In this document: one piece after another, positions 19,899 through 34,650 of the stretch
Layout of the letters: every line of letters starts with the position of its first letter
Numbering within the stretch: the first letter of the stretch is position 1
Assembly (NCBI RefSeq): GCF_000721175.1
Contig: NZ_JOEZ01000016.1
Coordinates: 248,001 to 312,000, forward strand
Length of the DNA: 64,000 bases
Source of the DNA: Streptomyces anulatus
Lineage (GTDB): Bacteria; Actinomycetota; Actinomycetes; Streptomycetales; Streptomycetaceae
Reading direction: 5' to 3'
Translations under genes and position numbers: made by a program
The notes under the pieces: generated by a model
Seen by the model: the letters and a program-made list of their open reading frames with translations, nothing else
Database searches by the model: none
What the model was told of the DNA's origin: nothing

Positions 19899-20840
19899 CT
19901 ACTTCCCCGCCGCGCGGAAGCTCTTGACGACGGCGATCAGACTCGCGACGAGGACGATCAGCGCCACGCCGGTGTAGACCTCGGGCGTCGTGTTGTCCGT
20001 GACGTCCGCCAGGAAGTCCGGGTTGAAGAGCTGCCGCTGATGGAGGATCCAGGCCAGCGGCAGCACGAACAGCGCCTGGGCGACGGCGTGCAGGACGGCC
20101 AGGCGGCTGGTCCAGCCGTGCGTGACCACGCGGGCCAGCGCGAGCACGACGAGGCCGGCGAGCCCGGTGAGGACCGGCCAGATCCACCCCGACCACAGGT
20201 CCGGGTCGAGTACCGCGATCCGCTCCCCGACGCCGTCGGTCCGGTAGGGCTCGGAGATCTGCTGCCAGACGATCAGACCGAACAGCAGTGCGTACCAGAC
20301 CGCCGTCATGAGGACCCCGATACCGCCCTTGTCGGGCTCGCGGGTCTCGGGCAGGTCGTCGGGGGTCCAGTCGGTGGTACGGATGAGAGTCCCCTTCCTG
20401 TGGCCGACGCGCTCGGCCACGGCGAACAGTACGGTGAGTACGGTGACCATCTGGGCGCCGACCGTGAACACCGTCTCGACGCCGGCGCCGACGGCCGCGC
20501 CGAGGCCGTTGTCGTCCACGATCTCCAGCAGTACGAACACGACGGTGATCACCGGCAGCACGGTGGTGAGCAGGAGGACCAGCAGCCGGATGTAGGTCGG
20601 GTAGAGATCGGGACCGATCAGGGCGAGCGGCCGGTCGGTGTAGCGCGCGGCGTGCCGGATCGGATCGCCCATCTCGCTCAGCACCTCGCGCTCGACCGCC
20701 TCGGGACGGGCCGGGTCGCGCGCTTCGATGGTGTCGGCGATCGTGGTGCGCAGTTCGTCGGCGATGTCGTCGCGCTGATCCGCGGGCAGCCGCCTGACGA
20801 CCTCGTGCACGTAGCGCTCGGTGAGCGTGCTCGTGCTCAT
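19899..20840 (-). CDS. HAAS-domain membrane protein of a PadR pair
   Basis: A 313-residue protein. The N-terminal 70 residues (TLTERYVHEVVRRLPADQR, then DIADELRTTIADTIEAR and VLSEMGDP) form the HAAS/permease-prefix helical domain that actinobacteria pair with PadR regulators. About six hydrophobic helices follow (for example LLVLLLTTVLPVITVVFVLL and VLTGLAGLVVLALARVV). The start at 20840 is chosen because its ATG overlaps the PadR stop (ATGA). The function is unknown in the family beyond a signalling link to the regulator. Its presence between lipopeptide genes may be incidental. Confidence 0.85.
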   Translation of the reverse strand: MSTSTLTERYVHEVVRRLPADQRDDIADELRTTIADTIEARDPARPEAVEREVLSEMGDPIRHAARYTDRPLALIGPDLYPTYIRLLVLLLTTVLPVITVVFVLLEIVDDNGLGAAVGAGVETVFTVGAQMVTVLTVLFAVAERVGHRKGTLIRTTDWTPDDLPETREPDKGGIGVLMTAVWYALLFGLIVWQQISEPYRTDGVGERIAVLDPDLWSGWIWPVLTGLAGLVVLALARVVTHGWTSRLAVLHAVAQALFVLPLAWILHQRQLFNPDFLADVTDNTTPEVYTGVALIVLVASLIAVVKSFRAAGK

Positions 20841-21184
20841 CCATTCTCCTTGGTAAGCCGTGAGATCGAGGTGACGAGGTCCTGCCATTCACGCACCAGT
20901 GAGGTGCGTACCCGGGAGCCCTCGGGACTCACCCGGTAGAACTTCCGTGGCCGGGACTCGTCGGTGTTCCATTCGCTGGTGAGCAGGCCTTGCTTCTCGA
21001 GTCGGCGCAGCAAGGGATAGAGGGTGTTGCCGTCGACGGTGACACCCGCGTCGTTGAGTGTCTCCAGCAGTGCGTAGCCGTACTGCGGCTTGCGGAGCAG
21101 CGCGAGGCAGGCCAGTACGACCGTGCCGCGACGCAGCTCCTGGGCCTGGCCAAGAGCGACATCTTCTGTAGCCATGCGATGCAC
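20837..21184 (-). CDS. PadR-family transcriptional regulator
   Basis: A 115-residue winged-helix repressor: LRRGTVVLACLALLRKPQYG, YALLETLNDAGVTVDGNTLYPLLRRLEKQGLL and SRPRKFYRVSPEG are the standard PadR N-terminal domain, with a short C-terminal dimer helix. A second Met three codons in (21175) is an equally likely start. The upstream DNA has a TGTGC-GCC-GCACA inverted repeat at about 21190-21202 that could be its own operator. It is coupled to the HAAS membrane protein by an ATGA overlap. PadR proteins with HAAS partners usually respond to membrane or envelope stress, so control of the lipopeptide genes is not implied by sequence alone. Confidence 0.9.
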   Translation of the reverse strand: MHRMATEDVALGQAQELRRGTVVLACLALLRKPQYGYALLETLNDAGVTVDGNTLYPLLRRLEKQGLLTSEWNTDESRPRKFYRVSPEGSRVRTSLVREWQDLVTSISRLTKENG

Positions 21185-21235
21185 TGTACTGTGCGCCGCA
21201 CACTATTGTCACGCGGACTGTCCGCCGAGGGCCGG

Positions 21236-22897
21236 TCAGTTCGGCGTGGACGGCGCGCTCTCCTCCGCTCCCGCCGTCAGCGGTCGTGTCGTCGCGTCGA
21301 ACTCGCCCGCACAGAGCGCCTTCCAGATGACCCGCCGACGGGGCTTACCGCTCGAGGTGACCGAGACGCCGCCACGGGGAAGCTCGACCATGTGGAGCAC
21401 CGCGTCGCCGAGCCATTCGGAGAGGACCTCATGGGCGGCCTCCCGCCAGCCGGGACGCGCGCCGCCGAACACCGCCACGCCGGTCGGTACCCCGTCGCGT
21501 ACGCCCAGCAGGACAGCGACGCGCCGCTCGGGAATGCCCCGGTGGTGCAGCAGGGCCTCCAGGCTCTCGGCGAAGACCATCTTCCCGTTCACCTTCAGCC
21601 CGTCGCCGAGCCGGCCGATCACGAAGAGCTGTCCGTCCCGCATGAAGCCCGCGTCACCGGTGGCGAGGCCCCCGTCGTCGACGCTGGTACCGGAGGCGGA
21701 CCCGCCGGAACCGATGTACCCGCTCGCGATCGACACTCCGGTGACGACGATCTCGCCGACCCGTCCGTCCGGCAGCTCCTCGCCTTCCTCGGACAGGATC
21801 CGCACCGTCCTGCCCTCCAGCGGACGGCCGCAGCCGACCACCGCCGCCCCGGCGAGGGACGCGGCGTCACCGGCGTCCGGCGCCTGCGCCGACCATCCCT
21901 CGCCGGGGGCCAGACCGGTCACCGCGAGGGTCGCCTCGGCGCTGCCGTACGCGGGGAGCAGGGCGCCGCGGTCGAGACCGTGCGGCCCCAGCAGTGCGTG
22001 GAAGTCCTCGAGCACCTGCCGGTCGACCCGCTCCGCGCCGATGATCACGCACCGGACCGAGTCGAAGCGCAGCTCCCGCAGGTCGGCCGGTCTCACCCGG
22101 CGCAGGATGTACGCCAGCCCGAAGTTGGGCATGGCCGTCATGACGGCGCCCTGGTCGCTGATGCAGCGCAGATACCGCAGCGGCGACCGGATGAAGTCGT
22201 CCGGCTGCATCATCCAGCCGTCGAAGCCGGTGACGACGACGTTCAGCAGGAAGCCGACGAGGCCCATGTCGTGATGGACCGGCAGCCAGCTGATCGCCGG
22301 GTACTGGGGCGCGCAGCCCAGCCACTGCCCCATTCCGGCGAGGTTGGTCCGCAGGGCGTCGGCGGAGATCAACACGCCGCGCGAGAAGCCGCTCGACCCG
22401 GAGGTGAACTGGATCAGCGCGGTCTCCGGCAGGGGCATCGGCCGTTCCAGCGGCTCCGTCCCGGCGACGAGTTCGTCGAAGGCGACCGGCTCCTCGAGCC
22501 CCAGCCCGCACGCGATCTTACGGATCTGCTCCAGCGACTCGTCGTCGCAGATGGTGTACCGGGGCGCGGCTGTCCGGAACAGATGGCTCGCGTGCTTCTC
22601 GTACTCGTCGGCACGCTGGAAGGCGAAGGGCGGAGGAATGGAGCACGGCGTCGCACCGGCCGCCAGCGCGCCGAAGAACCCGGCGACGAAACCCGGGCTG
22701 GAGCGCAGCACCAGGCCGACGACGTCGCCCTGCCCGACCCCCTTCGCCCGCAGGGCGGCGGCGGTTCTCAGCACCAGCGTGGCCAGATCACGGTAGGACC
22801 AGAAGTCCCATCCGTCGGCGGAATCCGCGTAGTACAGACCGCGCTCGGCGGACGGCTGGTCCAGCCAATCGAGCAGGCCTCGGTCCTGGTCTCCCAA
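21236..22897 (-). CDS. Fatty acyl-AMP ligase (FAAL-like)
   Basis: About 553 residues of the ANL superfamily. It activates a fatty or other carboxylic acid as acyl-AMP for transfer to a carrier protein. Motifs: FTSGSSGFSRGV (P-loop), SWLPVHHDMGLVG (the FAAL hallmark), YGSAEATLAVTG, and LFVIGRLGDGLKVNGKMVF close to the hinge. The TTG at 22897 is preferred as the start: GAGAGG lies about 10 bases before it and homology begins right after (LLDWLDQ), whereas the frame upstream is unlike the family. It is divergent from the first plus-strand NRPS gene. With the ACP at 37027 and the dehydrogenase at 37368 it forms a likely lipoinitiation set comparable to the Lip genes of acidic lipopeptide clusters. 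Confidence 0.9.
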   Translation of the reverse strand: MGDQDRGLLDWLDQPSAERGLYYADSADGWDFWSYRDLATLVLRTAAALRAKGVGQGDVVGLVLRSSPGFVAGFFGALAAGATPCSIPPPFAFQRADEYEKHASHLFRTAAPRYTICDDESLEQIRKIACGLGLEEPVAFDELVAGTEPLERPMPLPETALIQFTSGSSGFSRGVLISADALRTNLAGMGQWLGCAPQYPAISWLPVHHDMGLVGFLLNVVVTGFDGWMMQPDDFIRSPLRYLRCISDQGAVMTAMPNFGLAYILRRVRPADLRELRFDSVRCVIIGAERVDRQVLEDFHALLGPHGLDRGALLPAYGSAEATLAVTGLAPGEGWSAQAPDAGDAASLAGAAVVGCGRPLEGRTVRILSEEGEELPDGRVGEIVVTGVSIASGYIGSGGSASGTSVDDGGLATGDAGFMRDGQLFVIGRLGDGLKVNGKMVFAESLEALLHHRGIPERRVAVLLGVRDGVPTGVAVFGGARPGWREAAHEVLSEWLGDAVLHMVELPRGGVSVTSSGKPRRRVIWKALCAGEFDATTRPLTAGAEESAPSTPN

Positions 22898-23162
22898 CGT
22901 CCCTGTCCTCTCCAGTGGTTCATGGCACGTCCGGCACGCGCGAGGCGCGGCGCCGTGCCCGGCTGGCCGCAGCATCACCCGCGTCCCGTACGAGAACCAG
23001 GCAAGCGGCCGGTAACTCGGTCCGGCCGGGGCGGCATTTCGACCAGCGCCGCTGATTGCCGGTTCGGTTGCCTGGTTTCCGCACGGGCGTGCGATGCAGC
23101 ATCGTCGCGAGATCCGAGCCCTCCAGGCTCGCGGGGATGCACGAGAGAGCGGTTACGACCCG

Positions 23163-26110
23163 ATGACTTCACGCGCCGAGAACGGTCTGCTGCCGCTGAC
23201 GGCGGCCCAGCGGGGGGTGTTCTTCGCCCAACAGCTCGACCCCGCCAACCCGGCCTACAACACCATGGTCGCCATGGAGGTACGCGGGCCGCTGGACGGC
23301 AGGCTGCTCCAGCGCGCGATCCGCCGGGCCGAGGGGGAGAGCGGAAGCTTCGACGTCGAACTGGTGGAGCGGCGGGACGGTACGTACCAGCGGCCGGTCG
23401 CACCCGGCTGTTCGACCTGGCAGGAGTACGACTTCAGCGATGAGCCGGACCCCCTCGCCGCCGCGCGGACGCTGATCGACCGCGACCGCGCGACCCCGCT
23501 CGACCTGGAGAAGGACGCCCTGTCGGCGCACATCCTCATACGGGTCGGAGCCGATCACCACGTCTGGTACCAGCGCAGCCACCACATCCTGTCCGACGCC
23601 TTCGGGTCGGTGCTGCACTCACGCCGGATCTCCACGTGCTACGAGGCGCTGGCCGCCGGGGTGGAACCCGATGGTGAGCCGCTGGGCCGGCTCCAGGACC
23701 TGCTGGCGGACGAGACGGCCTACCGTGCGTCGGCGGAGTACACCGCGGACCGGGCGTACTGGGCCGGGATCTTCGCCGACCGGCCGGAGACGGCCGGTCT
23801 GGCGCCGGGAGCGCCGACGACCGCGGCGGGCATGGCGATCGCCACGACGACGATGCTCCCGCCTGCCGAACTGCGGGCGCTGCACACCGCCGGGCGGGCC
23901 GCCCGCACCCCGTGGACGGTGCCGATGCTGGCGGCGGTCGCCGCCTATCTGCACGGGATGACGGGAGCTCGGGACCTGACCATCGGGGTGCCCACCACCG
24001 CACGGCTCGGCGCGCGGTCCCAGAACGTGCCCGGCATGCTGTCGAACACGCTTCCGCTGCGGATCACCGTCGACCCGGCGGCCGACCGCGCCCAGTTGGT
24101 GCGGCAGGTCGCCCGGCGTCTGGGCGAACTGCTGATCCACCAGCGCTACCCGTACGACGAACTACGGCGTGACCTGCGCATGCTCGGTACCAACGAGCAG
24201 CTGTTCGGCGTGCTCGTGAACATCATGCCGTCGGGGTCCGAGACCGCGTTCACCGGTCGCGAGGCCGAGGTGATGGCGCTGTCCGGCGGACCGGTCACCG
24301 ACCTCAACATCACCTGCCACCCCGATCCGGGCGGCCGGGGCATGCGCATCGAGTTCGAGGCCAACCCCGACCGGTACAGCCTCGCCGAACTCCGCACGCA
24401 CCAGCACCGGTTCACGGACTTCCTGACCCGCTTCCTCGGCGCCCCCGCCGATGTGCCGCTCGCCCGGGTGGAGGTCCTGACCGCGGCGGAACGCACGCGG
24501 GCACTCGCCGCGGGCGACCCCCCGCAGGACACGAACCCCGTCGTCCCGCGTACCTTCCCCCAAATGTTCGAGGAGCAGGTCAGGCGGACCCCGCACGCCT
24601 GCGCGGTGCTCTCCCCGACCGAGTCCCTCGACTACGCGGTGCTCAACACCCGCGCCAACCGCCTGGCAAGGGTGCTGGTCGGACACGGTGCCGGCCCCGA
24701 GCGGCTGGTGGCGGTCGCCCTGCCGCGCGGCAGCGCCGCCCTGACAGCCACGGTGGCGGTGATGAAGTCGGGCGCGGCGTGTCTCCCGGTCGACCTCGAC
24801 TACCCGCGGTCCCGGGTCACCGCCATGCTCGACGACACCGCACCGCTGCTGCTGCTGACGACCCGCGCCGCCGACGACGTCACGCTCGCCCCCGCGGTGC
24901 CGCGCCTGTACCTGGACGAGGCGGCCGCTCCCGTCGGCCACCCACCGGCGGGCGGCGACACCGACGGCCACGATCTGGACGACCGGGACCGCCTCACGCC
25001 CCTGCGGCGGACGCACCCGGCGTACGTCATCTACACCTCCGGGTCGACCGGCAGGCCCAAGGGCGTCGTCGTCACGCACACCGGCCTGGCCGCGCTGTCG
25101 CGCCACCAGAGCGACCTGCTGCGCCTGACGCCCGAGACCCGCGTACTCCAGTTCTCCTCACCCAGCTTCGACGCGTCCGTATGGGAGCTGTGTGTGGCGC
25201 TCCTCACCGGCGCCGCCGCGGTCGTCGCGCCGGCCGAACGGCTCACGCCCGGGGCGCCCCTGGCCGAACTCGTCGCCGAACTCGGCGTCGACTGCCTGCT
25301 ACTGGCCCCGTCCACGCTGGCGGCCATGCCGGCCGGGGGGCTTCCGGAAGGCATCAACCTGGTCGTCGGGGCGGAGGCGTGCCCGCCGGACCTGGTCGCA
25401 CGCTGGTCGCCCGGCCGGCACATGGTCAACGCCTACGGCCCCACCGAGTCGACGGTCATCGCGACCCAGACCGGCGCGCTGTCCGGGCGGACCGTCCCGC
25501 TCATGGGCCGTCCTGTCCCCGCCACCCGCGTCCGGCTGCTCGACGACGCGCTGCGACCGGTGCCGCCCGGAGTGGCGGGCGAGGTGTACCTGAGCGGTGA
25601 CGGGCTCGCCCGCGGCTACCTCGGCCGTCCCGGAACCACCGCGGAACGGTTCGTCGCCGACCCCTTCGGTGCGCCCGGCACCCGGATGTACCGGACGGGA
25701 GACGTGGCACGGCAGTCGGCGAGCGGCGAGCTGTCCTACCTGGGCCGGGCCGACAGCCAGGTCAAGGTACGTGGCTTCCGCATCGAACTCGGCGAGGTCG
25801 AGAGCGTTCTGTCCGAGGCGCCCGGGGTCGACCGGGCCGTGGCGGCCGTCCGCGAGGACCGGCCGGGACACCGGCACCTGGTGGCCTACGTGACCCCGGC
25901 CGCGGACAGCGCGGCGGACGCGGTCGCGTTGCGTGAGTTCGTGGCGGAGCGGTTGCCGGAGTACATGGTTCCGGCCGTGGTGATGGTGGTGGAGTCGTTC
26001 GCCCTGACGCCGAACGTCGGCAAGCGATCCGTGACCCACCGTACCGGGAGTCTGGTGCGGATCGACGTGGAAGAACTCGACGAGCTCGAAGCCCAGTGGG
26101 GGACAGCACT

Positions 26111-26114
<4 letters not shown>
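23163..26114 (+). CDS. NRPS module, C-A, carrier domain missing
   Basis: A 983-residue NRPS. The condensation domain at about residues 10-440 has EntF-like features ([33 protein letters not shown] near residue 140), as seen in domains that accept an acyl starter. The adenylation domain at about 460-950 has [11 protein letters not shown] near 623; the pocket reads D-A-W-L-V-G-A-V-I, a large hydrophobic type (Leu-like, uncertain). At the end, A10 reads TPNVGKRS where TPNGKVDR is expected, and the sequence jumps to [17 protein letters not shown], the kind of tail normally found after a carrier. No LGGDS motif is present, so the carrier has been deleted or lost in assembly, exactly at the end of a 99-bp repeat. 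The stop overlaps the next start (GTGA). Confidence 0.9.
25915..26013 (+). repeat. 99-bp perfect direct repeat, copy 1
   Basis: Identical base for base to 28911-29009. It encodes the end of the adenylation domain ([19 protein letters not shown] to FALTP). Sequence on both sides differs, and the open frame loses its normal continuation immediately after the repeat. Confidence 0.97.
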
Positions 26115-29674
<3,560 letters not shown>

Positions 29675-32640
29675 CGTCTTCTCCCTCTACGCCCGCGGCG
29701 GAGCCGACAGAGGGCGGCCGGTGGCTCAGTTCACCGACTTCCTCGGCTGGCTCACCCACCAGGACGACGAGGGGGCGACGCGGGCCTGGAGCGAGGCCCT
29801 GGCCGGTATCGACGAACCGACGCTGGTCGCCCCGGGCGCCGAGGCGGCCGCCGCGACCGTGCCCCACCTCGTGACGGAGGTCCTGGACGCGGAGGGGACC
29901 ACCGCGCTCACCGCCGCGGCGCGCGGCGCGGGCCTGACGCTCAACACCGTCGTCCAAGGCGCCTGGGCGGTGGCACTCGGCCACCAACTGGGACGCGACG
30001 ACATCGTGTTCGGCGCGACGACCGCCGGGCGCCCACCGGAGCTGGCAGGCGTGGAGGAGATCGTCGGCCTGTTCATGAACACCGTCGCCGTACGGGTGCG
30101 GCTGGACCCCGCACGCTCGCTCGACCACATCCTGACCGACCTCCAGTCGCACCAGGCCGAGCTGCGCCCGTACCACCACCTCGGGCTCCCCGACGTACAG
30201 CGGGCTCTGGGACTGGGCGATCTCTTCGACACCGTCATCGGGTTCGAGAACACCCCCTTCGACGGGGCGGCCATCCAGGAGCAGGTCCCGGGCCTGCGGA
30301 TCTCCCTCGACGAGGAGCCCGTCCCCGGCGCCTCGCACTATCCGCTCAGTCTGGTCGTCATGCCCGACGAGCGGCTCAGTCTCGAACTCAGCTATCGCGC
30401 CGACCTGTTCACGGCTGAGGCGGCCGGTGCGCTCCTGGCCCGGGTGCGCAAGGTCCTCGCCTGCTTCGTGGACGACCGGACCGTACCGCTGGGCCGGATC
30501 GACCTGCTCACGGACCGGGAACGCGGTCAGCTCCTCGCCGCGGCGGAAGGGGCGGCCCACGAGCGGACGGCGACCTTCCCCGAGCTCTTCGAGGAGCGGG
30601 TACGGGCCAGACCCGGCGCCGTCGCGGTGTACGACCACGAGCTGGCCGTCACCTACGGGGACCTCGATGCCCAGGCCAACCGGCTCGCCCGCGCGCTGGT
30701 GGGCCGGGGCGTGGGTCCGGAGTGTGTCGTGGCGATCGCGATGCCGAAGTCGGCGCGGTCCGTCCTCGCGGTCCTGGCCGTCCTCAAGGCCGGCGCGGCC
30801 TATCTCCCGCTGGACCTCGGCTACCCGCCGGACCGGCTCCGTTACCTGATCGGTGATGCGCGGCCGGATCTCGTCCTCACCACCGGTGAGGGCGCGGCGG
30901 TCATGGCAGAGGCCGGTGCGGGGGAGGTGCTGTGCCTGGACGGGCCGGGACCGGCCGCCGGGAACGGCACCGAACTCCTCGGTACGGATCCGGAGCTGAC
31001 CGCCGGTCTGTCCGGGACCCCTCTCACCGACGCCGACCGGACCGCGCCGCTGCGGCCCGCGAACTCCGCCTATCTGATCTACACCTCCGGGTCGACCGGC
31101 CGCCCCAAGGGCGTGCTGGTGTCCCACCTCGGGATCGCCGCTCTGATCGCCCAGCAGCGTGACGGGCTCGCGCTCCGTGCGGAGGAGCGGGTGCTGCTGT
31201 TCGCCTCGCCGAGCTTCGACGCGTCCGTATGGGAACTCGCCACGGCGCTGTTGACCGGGGCGAGCGCGGTGACCGCGGACCCCGACGAGCTGCTGCCCGG
31301 CCCGGCCCTGGCACGGACGGTGGCGCGACACGGCGTGACCGCGCTGCTGTTGCCGCCGTCCTCGCTCGCCGTGCTGCCCGAGGACGCCCTGCCCCCCGGG
31401 GTCACCCTCGTCGTGGGCGGCGAGGCGTGCCCGCCGGACCTGGTCGAACGCTGGTCGGCCGGGCGCCGCATGGTCAACGCGTACGGTCCCACCGAGGCGA
31501 CCGTCATCGCGACGATGAGCCGCCCGCTGTCCGGGCGGACCAGTCCGCCGATGGGCGGGCCGGTCGTCGGTGCCCGGGTCCATGTGCTGGACGACTCCCT
31601 GCGGCCGACGCCCGTCGGGGTGGCGGGTGAGCTCTACCTGGCGGGCCACGGCCTGGCCCGGGGCTATCTGCGACGGTCCGGGCTGACCGCGGAGCGCTTC
31701 GTTGCCGACCCGTTCGGCCCGCCGGGCGCGCGGATGTACCGCTCGGGCGACGTGGCGCGCCGCACGGCGGACGGAGGCCTGGAGTACCTGGGCCGCGCCG
31801 ACGAGCAGGTCAAGCTACGCGGCTTCCGCATCGAACCGGGGGAGATCGAGGCGGTGCTCGCCGCCGACCCCTCGGTGGGGCAGGCCGTCGTGGTCGTACG
31901 GGAGGACACGCCCGGCTCACCACGGCTGGTGGCGTACGTGGCCCCGGTGGCGGCCGGCCCGCTCGACCCGGCGGCGCTCCGTGACCGGGTCGCCGCCGTG
32001 CTGCCCGAGCACATGGTGCCCGCGGCCGTCGTCGTCCTCGATGGACTGCCGGTGACGCCGAGCGGCAAACTCGACCGTGCCGCTCTGCCCGCACCGGACT
32101 TCTCGGGAGCCGGCGGCGGCCGGGCACCACGGACCGACCGCGAGAAGCTGCTGTGCGCGTTGTTCGAGAAGGCCCTCGGCACGGCGGGGGTCGGCATCGA
32201 CGACAGCTTCTTCGACCTGGGCGGCGACTCGATCGTCTCGATCAAGCTCGTCACGATGGCCCACGCGGAGGGCCTCGACATCGCCCCGCGCGACGTGTTC
32301 GCCCACAAGACCGTGGCGGCGCTCGCCACCGCGGTCAAGGACCTGGTCCCGGCGGCGGACGCCGACGCGGCCGACTCGCAGGAACCGCTGATCACCCTGG
32401 ACCAGGGCGAGCTCGACGAGTTCGCCGAGGACTGGCGGTAGCCGGCCCCGCGCACGCGGGGCCGACGCACCACCGAACGCACATCACCGCACCGAGCACC
32501 ATCACTGGACCACGTACGGCCGGGACCCTGCCAGGCCGGTCCGGTGCGCACCACCACGCGGCCCGGCCACCCGGCGCGGACCGCACAGGACCGGACGACG
32601 GACGACCCAGAGCGGTCACGACCAGGTGAGGACACCCGAC

Positions 32641-33729
32641 ATGACAAGCAGCACTCCGACTGTTGACGCACCCTCCCCGGACGTGACCGCGGCGGTCGGG
32701 CCGGGGGAGGACCGCGGCGACACTCCTGCCGAGTACCACCTGGACACCACCGAGATCACCCAGCTCGAGGAGGCCGCCGCACGACTTGGCGGCGCGTACG
32801 GGGTGCCCGGCCTGCCGGACTTCTACGACCAGGCCCACACGGCCGAGGAACTGCTGCCCGCCGGTCTGCGCAGGTTCCTCCTCTCCTACCGCAGGACCGA
32901 GCGGTCCGCCGCGTGCCTGGTGCACGGCTTCCCGGTGGACGACGCGCTGCTCGGACCCACACCGGAGCACTGGCGCCACGCCATCCGCTCCGACGCGGCC
33001 CGGTCCCAGGAGCTGTGGCTGGCGATGTGCGGCATGGCGCTGGGCGACCCGTTCGGCTGGGCGACCCTCCAGGAGGGGCGCATCATCCAGAACATCCTGC
33101 CGATCCGCGGCGACGAGCAGCGGCAGAGCGGCTACGGCAGCGAGAGCCTGCTGGAGTTCCACACCGAGGACGGATTTCACCCGAACCGCTGTGATTACCT
33201 CATGCTCTTCGGACTGCGCAACCCCGACCTGGTGCCGACCATCGTCGCCTCCGTCCGCGACGTCCGGCTGAGCGACCACGACCGCGCGGTGCTCGCCGAG
33301 GCCCGTTTCCGCATCATGCCGGACACCGAGCACATACGGCAGCTGGAGGCCCAGGACCCCGGCCATCCCGCGCTGGAGAAGCTGTACGGGATGATCAGCA
33401 GCGCCGAACCGACCGCCGTGCTGTCCGGCGACCGGTTCAACCCCTACCTGCGCATCGACCGGCCGTTCATGGACGTCGCACCGGGGGACACCGAGGCCGA
33501 GGGTGCGCTCGACCGGCTGATGGGTGAGCTGCACCGTGTGCAGCAGGACGTCGCCGTGGGCCCCGGCTCACTGCTCATCGTGGACAACTACCGTGCGGTG
33601 CACGGCCGCCGGTCGTTCACGGCCCGGTACGACGGCACCGACCGCTGGCTGAAGAAGCTCACCGTCAGCCGCAACCTGCGCCGCAACTTCAGCGGATACG
33701 CACTCGGCAACCACCGCGTCATCGTCTGA
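32641..33729 (+). CDS. Fe(II)/2-oxoglutarate hydroxylase, AsnO/VioC type
   Basis: A 362-residue non-haem iron dioxygenase of the clavaminate synthase-like family that contains Asn and Arg beta-hydroxylases (AsnO of the CDA pathway, VioC of viomycin). The iron-binding HxE is in LLEFHTEDGFHPNR (His174, Glu176), the distal His is in VHGRRSF (about 321), and PYLRIDRPFM and DGTDRWLKKL match the conserved 2-oxoglutarate/C-terminal region. GGTGAGGA precedes the ATG at 32641. Since one module appears to use Asn, beta-hydroxylation of Asn is the leading idea; Arg or a carrier-bound residue are alternatives. It starts 199 bases after the NRPS and heads the tailoring set with the SDR and the P450. Confidence 0.9.
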   Translation: MTSSTPTVDAPSPDVTAAVGPGEDRGDTPAEYHLDTTEITQLEEAAARLGGAYGVPGLPDFYDQAHTAEELLPAGLRRFLLSYRRTERSAACLVHGFPVDDALLGPTPEHWRHAIRSDAARSQELWLAMCGMALGDPFGWATLQEGRIIQNILPIRGDEQRQSGYGSESLLEFHTEDGFHPNRCDYLMLFGLRNPDLVPTIVASVRDVRLSDHDRAVLAEARFRIMPDTEHIRQLEAQDPGHPALEKLYGMISSAEPTAVLSGDRFNPYLRIDRPFMDVAPGDTEAEGALDRLMGELHRVQQDVAVGPGSLLIVDNYRAVHGRRSFTARYDGTDRWLKKLTVSRNLRRNFSGYALGNHRVIV

Positions 33730-33762
33730 ACCGGATCGGGCGGAAGGAGCAGGAGAAGCATC

Positions 33763-34533
33763 ATGCGCACAGTCATCGTGTCCGGCGCGTCCAGCGGAAT
33801 CGGACTCGCCACCGCCGAGCGGTTCGCCCGCTCGGGTGACCATGTGGTCAATCTCGACATCCAGGCACTCACCGGGGGCGCGGCGGACGGCCCCCGCGAG
33901 GGCGGAGGTGAGATCCGGACGGTCATGCTCGACATCGCCGACTGGACCGCCGTGGGTGAGGCCGTCGACCAGGTGCACGCCGACCGCGGCCGCCTCGACG
34001 TCGTCATCGCCAATGCGGGCATCAGCGTCCGGCACTCCATCCTCGACCTGACCGAGGCGGACGCCCGGCGCACCCTGGACGTCAATCTGATGGGCGTCCT
34101 GGCTCTGTGGCGGCACGCCGTCCCGCACATGCTGCGGGAGGGACACGGAGTGCTCCTGGCGACGGCGTCCGTCAACGGTTCGCGCGGCTACCCTCTCTAC
34201 GCGGACTACAACGCCAGCAAGGCGGGCGTCGCCTCGCTGTGCCAGACCTTCGCCGTGGAGCTGAGCCCGCTGATCAGGACGGCGTGTGTCGCCCCCGGCG
34301 CCGTACTGACACCCATGCAGCGCGCCGAGTACACCGACGCGATGCTCGACGAGGTCAACGAACGCATCCCGGCCCGGCGGCACGCCCTGCCCGGGGAGAT
34401 CGCGGACGTGTTCCACTTCCTGGCCTCGCCGCAGGCGTCCTTCATCTCCGGTCAGCAGTTCACCGTGGACGGCGCGGAGACAGCCGGCGCCACCACGGCG
34501 TTCTTCCCCGGCCCCACCGAGCCGATGCGCTGA
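33763..34533 (+). CDS. Short-chain dehydrogenase/reductase
   Basis: A 256-residue classical SDR: the NAD(P)-binding GASSGIG (residues about 8-14), DIADW, NAGIS, the catalytic Ser in TASVNGSRGYPLY and YNASK with Tyr and Lys, then the PGAVLTPM substrate loop. It probably oxidises a hydroxyl or reduces a ketone made by one of the neighbouring oxygenases. It begins 33 bases after the hydroxylase stop with GGAG upstream, so the two are likely co-transcribed. Confidence 0.92.
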   Translation: MRTVIVSGASSGIGLATAERFARSGDHVVNLDIQALTGGAADGPREGGGEIRTVMLDIADWTAVGEAVDQVHADRGRLDVVIANAGISVRHSILDLTEADARRTLDVNLMGVLALWRHAVPHMLREGHGVLLATASVNGSRGYPLYADYNASKAGVASLCQTFAVELSPLIRTACVAPGAVLTPMQRAEYTDAMLDEVNERIPARRHALPGEIADVFHFLASPQASFISGQQFTVDGAETAGATTAFFPGPTEPMR

Positions 34534-34650
34534 CCCGGACGGCGCCCAGCCGCCGGCGTCCGCCCCGCACCGTCCGCTCCAGCCCGACCCGACCCGTACC
34601 GCACCGTTCCGCTGCCGCCCGCCCGTAACCGAGTCCGAGGAAACCGCCCC

